In this document: positions 1 to 9,817 of the stretch, in pieces
How the letters are laid out: the number at the start of each line of letters is the position of its first letter
Numbering within the stretch: the stretch's first letter is position 1
NCBI GenBank assembly: GCA_016721305.1
Contig: JADKIH010000001.1
Coordinates: 372,001 to 436,000, forward strand
Length of the DNA: 64,000 nt
Source of the DNA: Bacteroidota bacterium
Lineage (GTDB): Bacteria; Bacteroidota; Bacteroidia; AKYH767-A; 2013-40CM-41-45
Reading direction: 5' to 3'
Notes under the pieces: model-generated
Told to the model about the DNA's origin: nothing
What the model saw: the letters and a program-made list of their open reading frames with translations, nothing else
Database searches by the model: none
Translations under genes and position numbers: made by a program

Positions 1-1
1 G

Positions 2-310
2 GTCGCTATCACATCTTGTGAAGCATTAGTTGCCCGCTTGGGAAGCGTTATCGTATCGAGCAAACAAGGAAGCGGTCGCCGCTTATTCGTTGTCCCTACC
101 ATTCATATTATCGTTGCATACACATCTCAACTTGTTCCCGAATTGAAAGATGCCATGCAGCTGATCAAATCAAAATACGGAGATCAAATTCCGTCGATGA
201 TTGCCTCGCTCACCGGACCAAGTCGTACTGCCGATATCGAGAAAACATTAGTTACTCCGGCGCACGGCCCTCGTGATATTTTCGTATTCCTCATCGACGA
301 CGCAGCCTGA
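2..310 (+). CDS. LUD-domain (LutC/YkgG-like) protein, 5' truncated by window edge
   Basis: The reading frame is open from base 2, so only the C-terminal part of the protein is present. What is visible is the end of a LUD fold: the stretches GSVIVSS, LVPELKDAM, TGPSRTADIE and the closing HGPRDIFVFLID are typical of LutC-like proteins. LUD proteins occur in iron-sulfur oxidation complexes for lactate, but in Bacteroidota a stand-alone copy sits upstream of DUF2007 and cdsA and its substrate is not established. The next gene starts 3 bp after the stop, so they are probably co-transcribed. Family assignment is firm; role is inferred. Confidence 0.85.
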   Translation, partial: VAITSCEALVARLGSVIVSSKQGSGRRLFVVPTIHIIVAYTSQLVPELKDAMQLIKSKYGDQIPSMIASLTGPSRTADIEKTLVTPAHGPRDIFVFLIDDAA

Positions 311-313
311 TAT

Positions 314-523
314 ATGGAAAAAGACTGGCAATGTATTTTTACGTGCAGCATGATTTATAAAGCTGAAATTGCCAAAGCTGTTCTCCTGGATCAGAATATC
401 GAAAGCATTATTATGGACAAACAAAGCTCGCCTTATTCTATTACAATAGGCGAAGTAGAAGTCTATGTTAAGCAGGAAGATGTTATATTAGCCAAAATTA
501 TTTTAGACGAAGCCCAACTGTGA
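314..523 (+). CDS. DUF2007-type putative signal-transducing protein
   Basis: A 69-residue soluble protein beginning MEKDWQCIF. The pattern of an early strand, a helix containing EIAKAVLLDQNIES, the central IGEVEVYVKQED and a final helix is that of the DUF2007 family (about 70 residues), a ferredoxin-like small domain of unknown function. It overlaps the cdsA start by four bases (GTGA), implying translational coupling. Its fixed place between LUD and cdsA in Bacteroidota suggests a link to the membrane-lipid operon, but no activity can be read from the sequence. Confidence 0.85.
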   Translation: MEKDWQCIFTCSMIYKAEIAKAVLLDQNIESIIMDKQSSPYSITIGEVEVYVKQEDVILAKIILDEAQL

Positions 524-1337
524 ACAATCTGACTCTCCGTTTTATTACGGCTATCATCGGAATCATTATCGTGCTTAGCGCCATTTTGTATAATGAAACA
601 ACCTGCCTGCTGCTCTTCGCTTTCATCTCTACTATGTCGCTCATCGAATTTTATCGTCTGAGCAAAAACAATAATATCACCCTCAAATTCCGATGGGAGT
701 CCTAACCGGACTGCTTATCTTTCTTCCGCTCTTACTCGGAAGCACAATCAGCACCGTTCCGAATTTATTACCGCTGATTATTATTCTCCCCTATTTCGTT
801 TTTATCAGAGAACTCTATACGAAATCAGAGCACCCATTCACTAACATTGGCTTCACTCTGCTCGGCGTAATTTACATCAGCGTACCACTCTTTCTTTTTT
901 ATCTGATCGCTTTCCACGGTCCTGATGAAAGCTACCGACCGCAAAATATCCTCGGCATGCTTTACTTACTTTGGGCAAGCGATACCGGCGCATATACTTT
1001 CGGTCGCATCTGGGGCAAGCATAAATTATTCGAACGTATCTCTCCGAAAAAAACATGGGAAGGATTTGTAGGCGGATTCATCTTCGCCATAATCGCTGCA
1101 TTTATTATCGCTCATTTTTATACCAACTTTACGCTTATTCAATGGCTCATTATTGCCGGAATTATCTTTATCACCGGCGTGCTGGGCGATTTAGTGGAAT
1201 CGATGTTCAAGAGAAGTCTGGCTATTAAAGATTCCGGATCACTTCTTCCCGGTCACGGCGGCTTCCTCGATAGATTTGACGGGCTTTTCATCGCAGCACC
1301 CTTCGTTTTCTTCTATGTGACGATGTTCTGCAATTAA
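520..1337 (+). CDS. cdsA: Phosphatidate cytidylyltransferase CdsA (one apparent frameshift)
   Basis: Makes CDP-diacylglycerol from phosphatidate and CTP in the inner membrane, feeding phosphatidylethanolamine and phosphatidylglycerol synthesis. The protein is a chain of hydrophobic helices ending in the CdsA signature: SMFKRSLAIKDSG, then LPGHGG and LDRFDGL with the catalytic Asp residues. The start is the GTG at 520 overlapping the DUF2007 stop. The frame breaks near 680-682 (CCC). Adding one C restores a continuous helix through ITPQIPMG, so a missing base is likely. Length after repair is about 272 residues, normal for the family. Psd, acting later in the same pathway, lies 1.5 kb downstream. 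Confidence 0.93.
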
Positions 1338-1438
1338 TAGCGTTTTTACCAATCACAACTAACTGCTTTTCAGCAATATAAGCTCTAAATTCGGCATTTT
1401 CAGGGGAAAAGCCTACCTTCACGGCCCAAATTATATTT

Positions 1439-2723
1439 ATGGCAACAGCAGTTGAAAAAGATAAGAAGATGTCAAAAGACACAACAAATCCGTATGAGTC
1501 AATGATCCAACGCTTCGATGTTGCTGCGCACATCGTAGGCCTTGATTCCGATACGTACAATATTCTTAAAACTCCACACCGTCAATATCTGGTAAGCTTA
1601 CCGGTAGAGATGGACAACGGAACAGTGAAAGTTTTCGAAGGCTATCGCATCGTTCACAATGCAAGCCGCGGACCGTCGAAAGGTGGTATCCGTTATTCTC
1701 TCGAAGTAAATTTAGATGAGGTAAAAGCACTAGCTGCTTGGATGACTTGGAAATGCGCTATCGCCGATATTCCTTACGGCGGTGCTAAAGGTGGTATCCA
1801 CTGCGATCCTTCTTCTATGTCGGTTGGCGAACTAGAGCGTCTTAACACGTGCCTACACGCGCGCAATGTGTGATGTGTTCGGAGTTGATAAAGATATTCC
1901 TGCTCCCGATGTAGCTACAGGTCCACGCGAAATGGCATGGATCGTCGACGAATATTCTCGCATGAAAGGTGCTTTCACTCCGGGCGTTGTTACCGGAAAG
2001 CCTCTTCACCTGGGTGGTTCAGAAGGTCGTGTCGAAGCAACCGGTCGCGGTGTTACTGTTGCGGCTCTCGAAGCAATGAAAAAAATTAAGATGGATCCTA
2101 AGAAAGCTATCGGCGCCGTTCAGGGTTTCGGTAACGTAGGTTCTATTACAGCAAAACATATGGATGAAGCAGGTATTCGCATCGTTGCTATCAGCGATCA
2201 TACCGGTGCATTCTATAATGCAAAAGGAATCAATATCGAGAAAGCAATGGAATACCGTAATGCAAATCACGGCGTTCTTAAAGGATTCACAGGTGGTAAA
2301 GAAATCGCTGCTGAAGATCTTCTTACTCTCGATGTCGATATCCTCGCTCCTTGCGCTCTCGAAAATCAAATCACTCGCGCTAATGCGGATTCAATTAAGG
2401 CTCACTTAATCGTAGAAGGTGCTAACGGACCAACTACAGCTGGTGCCGATGAAATCCTTTCTAAGAAAGGTATCGTTGTAGTTCCTGATATCCTCGCAAA
2501 TGGCGGTGGTGTAACAGTTTCTTATTTCGAATGGACGCAGAACCGTTTCGGTTACTACTATCCGGAAGATGAAATCAACAAACGCGCCGACCGCTATATG
2601 ATCCGTGCTTTCCAAAGTGTTTGGGCGGTATCTCAAAAATACAAAGTATCTCTCCGAATTGCAGCTTACATTTTCGCTCTCGAAAAAGTGGCCATTGCAG
2701 TTAAATCAAGAGGTAATTACTAA
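1439..2723 (+). CDS. Glu/Leu/Phe/Val dehydrogenase family protein, probable glutamate dehydrogenase (one apparent frameshift)
   Basis: Oxidative deamination of glutamate to 2-oxoglutarate with NAD(P), cytosolic. Visible: the substrate-domain stretch GPSKGGIRY, the catalytic-lysine region YGGAKGG, DIPAPDV, and the nucleotide-binding GFGNVGS. Length is about 428 residues, as for the hexameric small-subunit class. The frame breaks at 1844-1845 in CTTAACACG; dropping one A reads LTRAYTRAMCDVFG, the expected family sequence. The start at 1439 is the first ATG; an internal ATG at MSKDTTN is also possible. A hairpin with a T-run follows the stop. No regulator is visible. Glutamate rather than leucine as substrate is inferred. 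Confidence 0.92.
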
Positions 2724-2742
2724 GCGAAACGGTTTAACAAAT

Positions 2743-2774
2743 AAAAGGAGACCTCTTCAGTGTCTCCTTTTTTT
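2743..2774 (+). terminator. Rho-independent terminator after glutamate dehydrogenase
   Basis: AAGGAGAC and GTCTCCTT form an eight-pair stem followed by a run of T, 20 bp after the dehydrogenase stop. Confidence 0.85.
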
Positions 2775-2814
2775 ATTTTATTTTGCACCTTTCAGTACAC
2801 AAAACAAGACAAAA

Positions 2815-3477
2815 ATGACGATTCACAAAGAAGGCTATGCCTCCTTACTTATTACTATCATAGTTCTGGCTGTTCTCAATATCGCTGCCGATGTTTTTCT
2901 AAACAGCAGCTATGTTCTTTTACAGGAAATCATTCTTGGAATCTCGATCGTTCTATTCCTCATCGTTCTCCAATTCTTCCGCCACCCGTCACGTACGATG
3001 ACGCAGAACGAACGTCAGATCATTGCTCCTGCCGATGGTAAAGTTGTGGTGATCGAAGAAACTGTTGAAACAGAATTCTTCAAAGACAAACGTATCCAGG
3101 TTTCGATTTTCATGTCGCCAATCAATGTTCACGTAAATCGTTACCCGATCAGCGGAAAAGTAATTTTCTACCGTTATCACCCGGGTCTCAAATTAGTTGC
3201 ATGGCACCCAAAATCATCGACAGAAAACGAACGTACAACAGTGGTGATTGAAAACGGATCCAAAACTCAAATTCTCCTCCGCCAAATCGCCGGCGCTTTA
3301 GCTCGCCGTATCGTTTGTTACCCGACAGAAGGATTAATGGTCAAACAAAATCAGGAATTAGGCTTTATTAAATTCGGTTCACGCGTTGATCTCTTTTTGC
3401 CTCTTGGAACAAAGATCAAAGTGAATATGGATCAGAAAGTAAAGGGTGGAGTTACTGCTATCGCGGAATTAAGTTAA
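2815..3477 (+). CDS. psd: Phosphatidylserine decarboxylase (short Psd-related form)
   Basis: Decarboxylates phosphatidylserine to phosphatidylethanolamine. The 220-residue protein has two N-terminal membrane helices (about residues 8-50), then the Psd core with RHPSR, APADGKVV and the FMSPINVHVNRYP block. Near the C terminus IKFGSR contains the Gly-Ser pair where self-cleavage creates the pyruvoyl cofactor, in the GS context of the short class rather than the LGST of E. coli. I chose the ATG at 2815 because the family begins there; the open frame upstream runs through the preceding terminator and is not credible. The gene is intact. Confidence 0.95.
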   Translation: MTIHKEGYASLLITIIVLAVLNIAADVFLNSSYVLLQEIILGISIVLFLIVLQFFRHPSRTMTQNERQIIAPADGKVVVIEETVETEFFKDKRIQVSIFMSPINVHVNRYPISGKVIFYRYHPGLKLVAWHPKSSTENERTTVVIENGSKTQILLRQIAGALARRIVCYPTEGLMVKQNQELGFIKFGSRVDLFLPLGTKIKVNMDQKVKGGVTAIAELS

Positions 3478-3531
3478 TTCTAAATTTAGAATTTAGAATT
3501 CAGAATTGTAAATTTTGAATTCTAAATTCCT
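3476..3531. repeat. Heptamer-type repeat hairpin between convergent genes
   Basis: Tandem 7-base units of the AATTTAG/AATTCAG type read inward from one side and reappear inverted (TGAATTC, TAAATTC) on the other. The element fills the gap between the convergent psd and lipoprotein genes, where a hairpin could act as a two-way terminator. Confidence 0.7.
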
Positions 3532-3533
3532 TT

Positions 3534-3947
3534 CTATTGGTGCGCAGTACCGGAACGCGACTCAATCGTCTGCCCATCATCCACAGTGAAGTTAAACGAC
3601 ATCGTTCCATTGGAAAGTGATCCCGTTCCTTCATACCGATCCGACCCTACTAACGTACTTACAAAAGAAAAACTCGATCCGCTTACGGTTGCGAAGATTG
3701 AAGCATTTGTACCTGTTCCGTCGAAATTCTTGAAGATAACCTGATCGGCCGCACTATTCGATATCGTTATCGTAAAATTAAACGTCCGTGTTCCACCGGG
3801 GCCGGTAGAATTACCTAACCATGTCCCGATAAACTTGTCACGATCTGCAGTCGACGGTCCATCCGGATCTGTCTTTTCACAAGAGATAAAAAATATCGAA
3901 AGCAGAATCATTAATCCTGATAACCGAAAAACCACTTTACGACTCAT
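3534..3947 (-). CDS. Small exported lipoprotein, unknown function
   Basis: A 137-residue protein with an N-terminal export signal: basic start MSRKVVFR, hydrophobic LMILLSIFF and lipobox ISC, so the mature protein would be lipid-anchored at the Cys near position 23. A Ser/Thr/Gly-rich beta-strand region follows (FTITISN, SGSSFSF, GTMSFNF), resembling the small lipocalin-like lipoproteins common in Bacteroidota. No catalytic residues are evident. It is monocistronic and flanked on both sides by AT-rich repeat hairpins. Ligand and role unknown. Confidence 0.7.
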   Translation of the reverse strand: MSRKVVFRLSGLMILLSIFFISCEKTDPDGPSTADRDKFIGTWLGNSTGPGGTRTFNFTITISNSAADQVIFKNFDGTGTNASIFATVSGSSFSFVSTLVGSDRYEGTGSLSNGTMSFNFTVDDGQTIESRSGTAHQ

Positions 3948-3961
3948 TTTTGTGTCATTTA

Positions 3962-4020
3962 AATTTTTGAATTCCTTTTCATAATTCTGAATTCTAAATT
4001 CTGAATTCTAAATTCCCCTA
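3962..4020. repeat. Heptamer-type AATTCAG/AATTTAG repeat overlapping the hutU stop
   Basis: Tandem units of the form GAATTCT, AAATTCT, GAATTCT and AAATTCC. After correction of its frameshift, hutU would end at the TAG at 4008-4010, inside this array, so the repeat supplies the end of the hutU reading frame. Confidence 0.65.
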
Positions 4021-5697
4021 AGGCGCGATTTCAAATCGAGATTATACTTACGAGCAGTATCCTTTGCGATATCGTATCCTGCGTCGGCGTGACGAATAAC
4101 GCCCATGGCAGGGATCGTTATGTAAAACTCGCTTCAAACGACGTGCTGCATCTTCCGTGCCATCGGCAACGATAACCATTCCGGAGTGAATAGAATAACC
4201 CATTCCGACACCTCCGCCATGATGCAACGACACCCAGCTGGCTCCGCCTGCGGTATTGATCAATGCGTTCAATATAGGCCAGTCTGCCACTGCATCGCTG
4301 CCATCGAGCATCGCTTCGGTTTCACGGTTAGGTGATGCCACAGAGCCTGTATCGAGGTGATCACGGCCTATCACTATTGGTGCTTTTACTTTTCCTGTTC
4401 TGACAAGCTCATTGAATGCCAATCCGGCCTTTTCACGATCGCCCATGCCAATCCAGCAGATGCGCGCCGGTAAGCCCTGGAATGCGATGCGCTCACGCGC
4501 CATTTTCATCCAACGGTGCAATGATTTATTTTCAGGGAATAATTCTAAAATGACTTTATCGGTTTCGTAAATATCGTTCGGATCGCCTGAAAGTGCTGCC
4601 CAACGGAAAGGTCCTTTTCCTTCGCAGAAAAGCGGACGAATATAGGCCGGAACAAATCCCGGGAAATCAAACGCATTCTTTACTCCACGTTCTTGTGCAC
4701 GTGCACGTAGATTGTTTCCGTAATCAAATGTGATCGATCCTTTCGATTGCATTTCTATCATCAGTCGAACATGCTCTGCCATCGCATCATATGCCATGTC
4801 AATATACTTCGCCGGATGCTGCTCACGCAAAACATTGGCTTCTTCATTCGACAAGCCTTCCGGTAAATATCCTACAAGCGGATCATGCGCTGATGTCTGA
4901 TCGGTGAGTACATCAGGCACAATGCCACGCTCGCGTAAACGATGCAACATTTTTACCGCCGTACAAATTACTCCGATCGATTTATTTTCGCCCTTTGCTT
5001 TAAACTCAAGCGCCAGGTCAATTGCTTTGTCTAAATCTTTTTCTACAAAATCAAGATAGCGAGTGTCGACACGCTTTTGTGCTCTCCACTCTTCTACTTC
5101 GGCTGCCAGACAAACTCCGTCGGCCATCGTAATTGCTAACGGCTGTGCTCCGCCCATTCCGCCAAGTCCTGCTGTTACACACAACTTGCCTTTCAGCGAT
5201 CCTCCGAAATGTTTATCGGCAACTGAATTGAATGTTTCGTATGTACCCTGAACAATTCCCTGCGAACCGATGTAGATCCATGAGCCGGCTGTCATCTGCC
5301 CGTACATCATCAGTCCTTTTTTCTGGAGCTCATCGAACACTTCCCACGTTGCCCACTTTGGCACCAATTGAGAGTTGCTGAGAATAACACGAGGCGCATC
5401 TTTATGCGAAGGAAGAATGGCAACAGGCTTTCCGCTTTGAATTAAAAGCGTTTCGTCTTCATTCAGATCTTTCAATGCTTTAACGATGAGGTGAAAGCTT
5501 TCCACATTGCGCGCTGCTTTACCACGACCGCCGTAAACGACTAAATCTTCCGGACGCTCTGCTACATCGGGATCAAGATTATTATGAAGCATACGCAATG
5601 CCGCTTCCTGAACCCAACCTTTGCAATTTAATTTTGTTCCCGTCGGCGTTTTCGTCAACGACAAATCCAATTTCTCTGAAGATGTACCTGTAATCAT
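4008..5697 (-). CDS. hutU: Urocanate hydratase (one apparent frameshift near the C terminus)
   Basis: Second step of histidine breakdown, converting urocanate to imidazolone propionate with tightly bound NAD. Hallmarks: KGWVQEAALRMLHNNLDP near the start, the NAD-binding AGLGGMGGAQPL, and RICWIGMGDR with the active-site Cys. The frame breaks at the CCC complementary to 4111-4113; removing one C restores AMGVIRHADAGYDIA and extends the protein to the stop at 4008-4010. I chose the ATG at 5697 because it shares an ATGA overlap with the upstream gene and matches the family's N terminus. No other hut gene is visible in the window. Confidence 0.93.
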
Positions 5698-5867
5698 TCT
5701 TTCGTAGGTCTTTTTGATTTCTGATTTTCTTTCCACTTCCATGGACAATGCTTGCATCCACTCTGACAGCAGACACCTCGCTTGAGATGATATTTTTCCG
5801 TAAAGATGATATAGCCTTCCGGAGAAAAGTAATAATCTTCCGGATCAAATTTATCGCGTATCGCCAT
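5694..5867 (-). CDS. DUF5522-type small Cys-rich protein
   Basis: A 57-residue protein, MAIRDKFDP at the start, then YYFSPEGYIIFTEKYHLKRG and the Cys pattern CCQSGCKHCPW. Four cysteines and a histidine suggest metal binding, as in the DUF5522 family of tiny Bacteroidota proteins. The longer open frame upstream lacks family similarity, so I start at the ATG at 5867. Its stop overlaps the hutU start (ATGA), indicating coupled translation. Function unknown. Confidence 0.75.
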   Translation of the reverse strand: MAIRDKFDPEDYYFSPEGYIIFTEKYHLKRGVCCQSGCKHCPWKWKENQKSKRPTKE

Positions 5868-5963
5868 TGTACCACCAACACCGCAACCGAAGAATTGTTT
5901 CGGACGATGATGAGGCGAAGTTACCGATTCTGGGGCTAAGGACAAAAGCTTAACTTTGAGGAA

Positions 5964-6000
5964 CAATTATGAATTCAGAATTACGAATTATGAATTCAAA
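5964..6000. repeat. Short AATTATG/AATTCAG heptamer array
   Basis: Tandem AT-rich 7-base units upstream of the desulfhydrase-like gene, in the same family as the arrays at 3.5 and 4.0 kb. Confidence 0.55.
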
Positions 6001-6021
6001 AAAGTGGTTTGTCAAGAAAAC

Positions 6022-6932
6022 ATGCAATTACCTTCAATTCAACAGATTTCTTTAAAGAGCATTGATCCTTCGCTGAATATCAGCGTTTTAAGGGAGGATT
6101 TGGTACACCCTTATTTAGGGGGAAATAAATGGAGGAAACTCAAATACAATCTGATTGATTTTCAAAAATCGGGATGTACGGAGCTGTTGACTTTTGGCGG
6201 TGCGTATTCGAACCACTTAGTGGCAACGGCAACGGCCGGAAATCTGAATGGGATTCGTACCATCGGAATTGTAAGAGGTGAAGAAATATCAAATCCGTGC
6301 CTGGATTATGTTCGTTCTCAAGGCATGCATCTCCACTTTGTGACACGGAAGAATACCGACAAAAAGAGGACTCTTCTTTTGTGAATGAATTACTGATTAC
6401 GCTCAAGAAGAATGGTGTGATCGAACAAGCTGAAAAAGTATTCGTCGTACCGGAAGGCGGATCAAACTTAGCTGCTACGTTTGGCGCAGCAGAAATGAAC
6501 GATTACCTGGGAGATGCCGAACATATATTTTGTCCGGCAGGAACAGGTGGAACTGCTGCAGGTATCACCAAGCATATGCAAGAAGGACAGTTACTTCATG
6601 TAGTTCCTGTCCTGAAAGCTGAAGGTTTTATGGAGAAAAATATCCTGCGACTTGAAGGTTTTCCCCGACGAATCCAATTTCATTACGACTATCACTTTGG
6701 CGGCTATGCGAAAATTACAAATGAGCTGCTTCAATTTTGTACGGATTTCCGCAATGAAACAGGAATACCTGTAGAACCCGTTTATTCGGGGAAAATGTTT
6801 TTTGCTTTTGTAAGTCTGGCTAAAAGCGGGTTTTTCAAGAAAGAAAGCCATATTCGTTTAATTCATACCGGAGGAGTTTACCCTTTCTACTCCGACTTCA
6901 GAATTAATAAAAAAAAGAAAGTCCATTACTGA
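6022..6932 (+). CDS. D-cysteine desulfhydrase / ACC deaminase family PLP enzyme (one apparent frameshift)
   Basis: A fold-type II pyridoxal-phosphate enzyme. LGGNKWRKLKYNL holds the Schiff-base lysine, GGAYSNHL is the substrate and cofactor loop, and PAGTGGTAAG is the phosphate-binding glycine loop. The ATG at 6022 (MQLPSIQQI) fits the family start; the upstream frame is repeat-derived. The frame breaks at 6347-6348 (GG), and one added G restores VTREEYRQKEDSSF. Substrate cannot be settled from sequence: D-cysteine desulfhydrases and 1-aminocyclopropane-1-carboxylate deaminases are close relatives, and the Bacteroidota members are mostly uncharacterised. Confidence 0.85.
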
Positions 6933-7005
6933 ATCAAATTGCGGACTTTGGCCGTAATACCCCACGGGAAGCTAATATTCCCTCTAAAAAAACGTTACTA
7001 CTACT

Positions 7006-8009
7006 ATGAAACTGCGCGCCTTCATTTTCTTCTTTATCTGTTGTTTGCCCGCCATCAAAGCCGGTGATACTGCAGCGTCTCGCCAGAGATATATCGAAGA
7101 GCATAAAGACGATGCAATCCGCGAAATGCAAAAATCAGGAATCCTGCCAGTATCACGCTGGCGCAGGCTTGCCTGGAATCAAGCGACGGTCTCAGTCCAC
7201 TGGCTGTGAATGCAAACAATCACTTCGGTATTAAGTGTGCCGACTGGACAGGGCCCTCTTACATTCAGGATGATGATAAGAAGGACGAATGCTTCCGTAA
7301 ATACGATCATGCACTTGATTCGTACGACGATCATTCCAACTTCCTGAAAACTCGTCCGCGTTACGCCTTCCTGTTTTCACTCGATATTACCGATTACAAA
7401 GGCTGGGCGCACGGACTGAAAAAAGCAGGCTATGCAACGGATCCTTCGTATGCCAATCGCTTAATTAAGATTATCGAAGACAATCAACTTTATCTGCTCG
7501 ACAAAGGACAGGAACTTCCGATGCTGGCCGATACTCAGGCAAGTCCGCCGAATGTTGTCAGCACAACTGCCTCAACGTCCAACGAGCCGACGATTGCAAC
7601 AACAAAAGAAAAGAGCGAACCAAAAAGTCATCGCATCTTCGTCCCTTCGGTCGACGTTGTAGATGCTTTCGGTCGTGTCGTTCATGAAAACAACGGCGTG
7701 AAATATGTAATCGGACGAAAAGGCGATTCATACCATGAACTCTCACAAGAATTAAATCTCGGCTACTGGCAATTACCAAAGTATAACGAAACAGATGAAG
7801 ATGCTCCGATTAAAGAAGGACAGTACATCTACATTCAGCCGAAGAAAAAAGAAGGACAACAAACATTTTACATCGCCAAAGACGGCGACACGGTTGAATC
7901 CATCAGTAGCGTAACTGCAGTGAAAGCAAGCTCCATCCGCAAGTTCAATAATCTTGAAGAGAAGTCAGGAATTCAGGCAGGGCAGAAGATTTTGTTGAGG
8001 AAGGAGTAG
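7006..8009 (+). CDS. Exported glucosaminidase with LysM repeats (one apparent frameshift)
   Basis: Predicted cell-wall hydrolase cutting N-acetylglucosaminyl bonds of peptidoglycan (FlgJ/GH73-like domain). A signal peptide (FIFFFICCLPAIKA) is followed by the glucosaminidase core with QACLESSDG (catalytic Glu in the typical AQAxLES context), NNHFGIKC and DYKGWAHGLKKAGYATDPSYA. A Thr/Ser/Pro linker leads to two LysM-like modules near the C terminus (YVIGRKGDS, FYIAKDGDT) for glycan binding. The frame breaks at 7143-7144; one added C restores IPASITLAQA. Likely role: division or remodelling, acting in the periplasm. Confidence 0.9.
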
Positions 8010-8015
8010 ACGGGC

Positions 8016-8079
8016 TGCGAGTTACGAGTTACGAGTTACGGGTTACGGGTTACGAGTTACGAGTTACGAGTTACGATAA
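8016..8079. repeat. GAGTTAC heptamer tandem array (left arm)
   Basis: About nine tandem copies of the 7-mer GAGTTAC/GGGTTAC directly after the glucosaminidase gene. Its near-complement recurs at 8197-8243, so the pair could fold as a long imperfect stem around roughly 120 bp. Confidence 0.85.
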
Positions 8080-8196
8080 CGAAAGCGACGACTTGGGTCA
8101 TTCCGGGGCGTCGTTTTTTTTTGAAAGAAATTTAAGGAACACAGTGATCAGTAAGGCGCAGGTGGAAGTTTTAGTGCTCGCCCCTAGCCGATTCCG

Positions 8197-8243
8197 CCGC
8201 AACTCGCAACCCGCAACCCGCAACCCGCAACCCGCAACTCGTC
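8197..8243. repeat. GCAACCC heptamer tandem array (right arm)
   Basis: Six or so tandem GCAACCC/GCAACTC units, inverted relative to the array at 8016-8079 and differing mainly by G-T-pairable positions. Ends at the stop of the convergent secreted-protein gene. Confidence 0.85.
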
Positions 8244-9741
8244 AAAACGAAATCCTCGCAATACAAAACCGATTCTGCCTATACACCGGCATCAAAATCG
8301 TTACATCATCTATCTGACGAGCTGATCTTGGGATTACGGTGACACGCTCTGTTTCATTAAAAAGCACGTCAGTCTTTTGAGCACCACGGCCGTCGATCGT
8401 TGTCAGGAGTACCGAAGACTCGTCGCTGATATACTTGTTGTATATCGCTGTTAACTTGCCTTGTACTACCGAACCCAGATAAGAAGAAGAATAACCGCTG
8501 TCGTCGACCGAATTCTGATCTTTACTGATCACATTATTCCACAAAATATTTCCATCCGGGTTAATTGAAAGCACCATCACATTTCCATAGTGGTAGTAAT
8601 AATGATAAACGAATGTCTGCATGTAATAATCCCAATACGATCGCTCTACCCTGCTGAATGATTCCGCAATGATCGCCGTTCCGCCATCTTTGCGAAGCAA
8701 CAAACGATCGATTGAATAATTGACAAGCTCTTTGCTCTTTCCATCTTTGCGATCACCAATAAATTTTTGCAAATATGAATCAGGGAAAGGCGAACTAAGC
8801 GACGATAATTCCGTCAGACTGTCTTCGGAGAACGAATTATAGAATACGCCTGCTGTCGAGTAAGTCGTTTTGTCGGAATAAAAACCCGCAACTATCAGTC
8901 GCTCATTTATATTATCTGCTGAAAAACCTACGTCGGTAAGGAATTTATCCGAACTCTTTATCTCCGAATGCAAAAACCGATCACTTTGAAAATTGTAACC
9001 ATAAAGCTCATAGTACATCTGACCCGGCGACTTTACTCGCTTCTCCGTTGTATAGTGAACACCTAAGACATAATAAGAACCCTTGTCTGTGGCTTGAAAG
9101 GATGCCGGAAAAAACAAATCAGGAGAAACAGGAATTACGATTTCCTTCTTATACAAGACTGTCAGCGATGTATCAAGCATAACGACGATAAAAGACTGCG
9201 AAGATTTATCTTCCGCAACTTTCCTGTAAGTAAAAGCAAGATGCGACTCATCGTGCGAATTGATAATTCCCGGCTTATTGTTTTCGTCAAGATCACTCGC
9301 ATAAAACTGGTCTAACAGTACAGGAGTACCTAACCACTTACCTTCGGCATTGATCGATTGCGTATAGAAAGTAAACGACTTTGCCTTTTTATCGTTCACA
9401 TAGCCGGTCACAATTATCCGTCCGTTATTCATTTCCACATCCGACACTTTGCCATTCTCATAGGACGTCACCAACTCTCTCTCCCAGAGCATGTGCAAAT
9501 CTGCATTGTAGTATTCAAGCTCGTAATACCGGTTCCGAAAACCTGTGCGATCCCGGTCCGAATCGAGCGACATATTACTTCTGAGAAGAAAAAAATTCCC
9601 GTCTTCATCCGCTCCCAGTATTCGCATATAGGGAGTCTTTTTATTGTCACGCATCTGCTCCGACCATTTAATAGTCTGTGCAGAAGAAACAGTAACTGCA
9701 GAAAGTAAGACGATAAAAAATGCAGCCCAAAAGCGATTCAT
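8242..9741 (-). CDS. Secreted protein of unknown function, about 499 residues
   Basis: Begins MNRFWAAFFIVLLSAVTVSSAQ, a clear Sec signal peptide with cleavage after SSA. The mature part is rich in beta-strand stretches with aromatic and acidic residues (YYELEYYN, DRFLHSEIKSSD, WDYYMQTFVYHYYYHYG) and repeated phrases such as VNYSIDRLLLRKDGG, which suggests a beta-propeller-like layout. No sorting tail or enzyme motif is visible. The first ATG lies two codons upstream; I prefer the second because it fits a signal-peptide start. Unassigned. Confidence 0.7.
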   Translation of the reverse strand: MNRFWAAFFIVLLSAVTVSSAQTIKWSEQMRDNKKTPYMRILGADEDGNFFLLRSNMSLDSDRDRTGFRNRYYELEYYNADLHMLWERELVTSYENGKVSDVEMNNGRIIVTGYVNDKKAKSFTFYTQSINAEGKWLGTPVLLDQFYASDLDENNKPGIINSHDESHLAFTYRKVAEDKSSQSFIVVMLDTSLTVLYKKEIVIPVSPDLFFPASFQATDKGSYYVLGVHYTTEKRVKSPGQMYYELYGYNFQSDRFLHSEIKSSDKFLTDVGFSADNINERLIVAGFYSDKTTYSTAGVFYNSFSEDSLTELSSLSSPFPDSYLQKFIGDRKDGKSKELVNYSIDRLLLRKDGGTAIIAESFSRVERSYWDYYMQTFVYHYYYHYGNVMVLSINPDGNILWNNVISKDQNSVDDSGYSSSYLGSVVQGKLTAIYNKYISDESSVLLTTIDGRGAQKTDVLFNETERVTVIPRSARQIDDVTILMPVYRQNRFCIARISF

Positions 9742-9817
9742 ATACATATTGATTGATCAACGCAAATATACGAAGAGCATTTTGGAATCGCGCATTTATT
9801 CTTTACTGCAAAACCGC

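Noticed and set aside
7981..8243. CRISPR array suggested by tandem repeats
   Set aside because: Units are 7 bp without spacers, and no cas gene is in the window.
8093..8317. A 74-codon frame between glucosaminidase and the secreted protein
   Set aside because: It is built mainly from the GCAACCC array (Arg-Asn-Pro-Gln repeats) and overlaps the end of the convergent gene.
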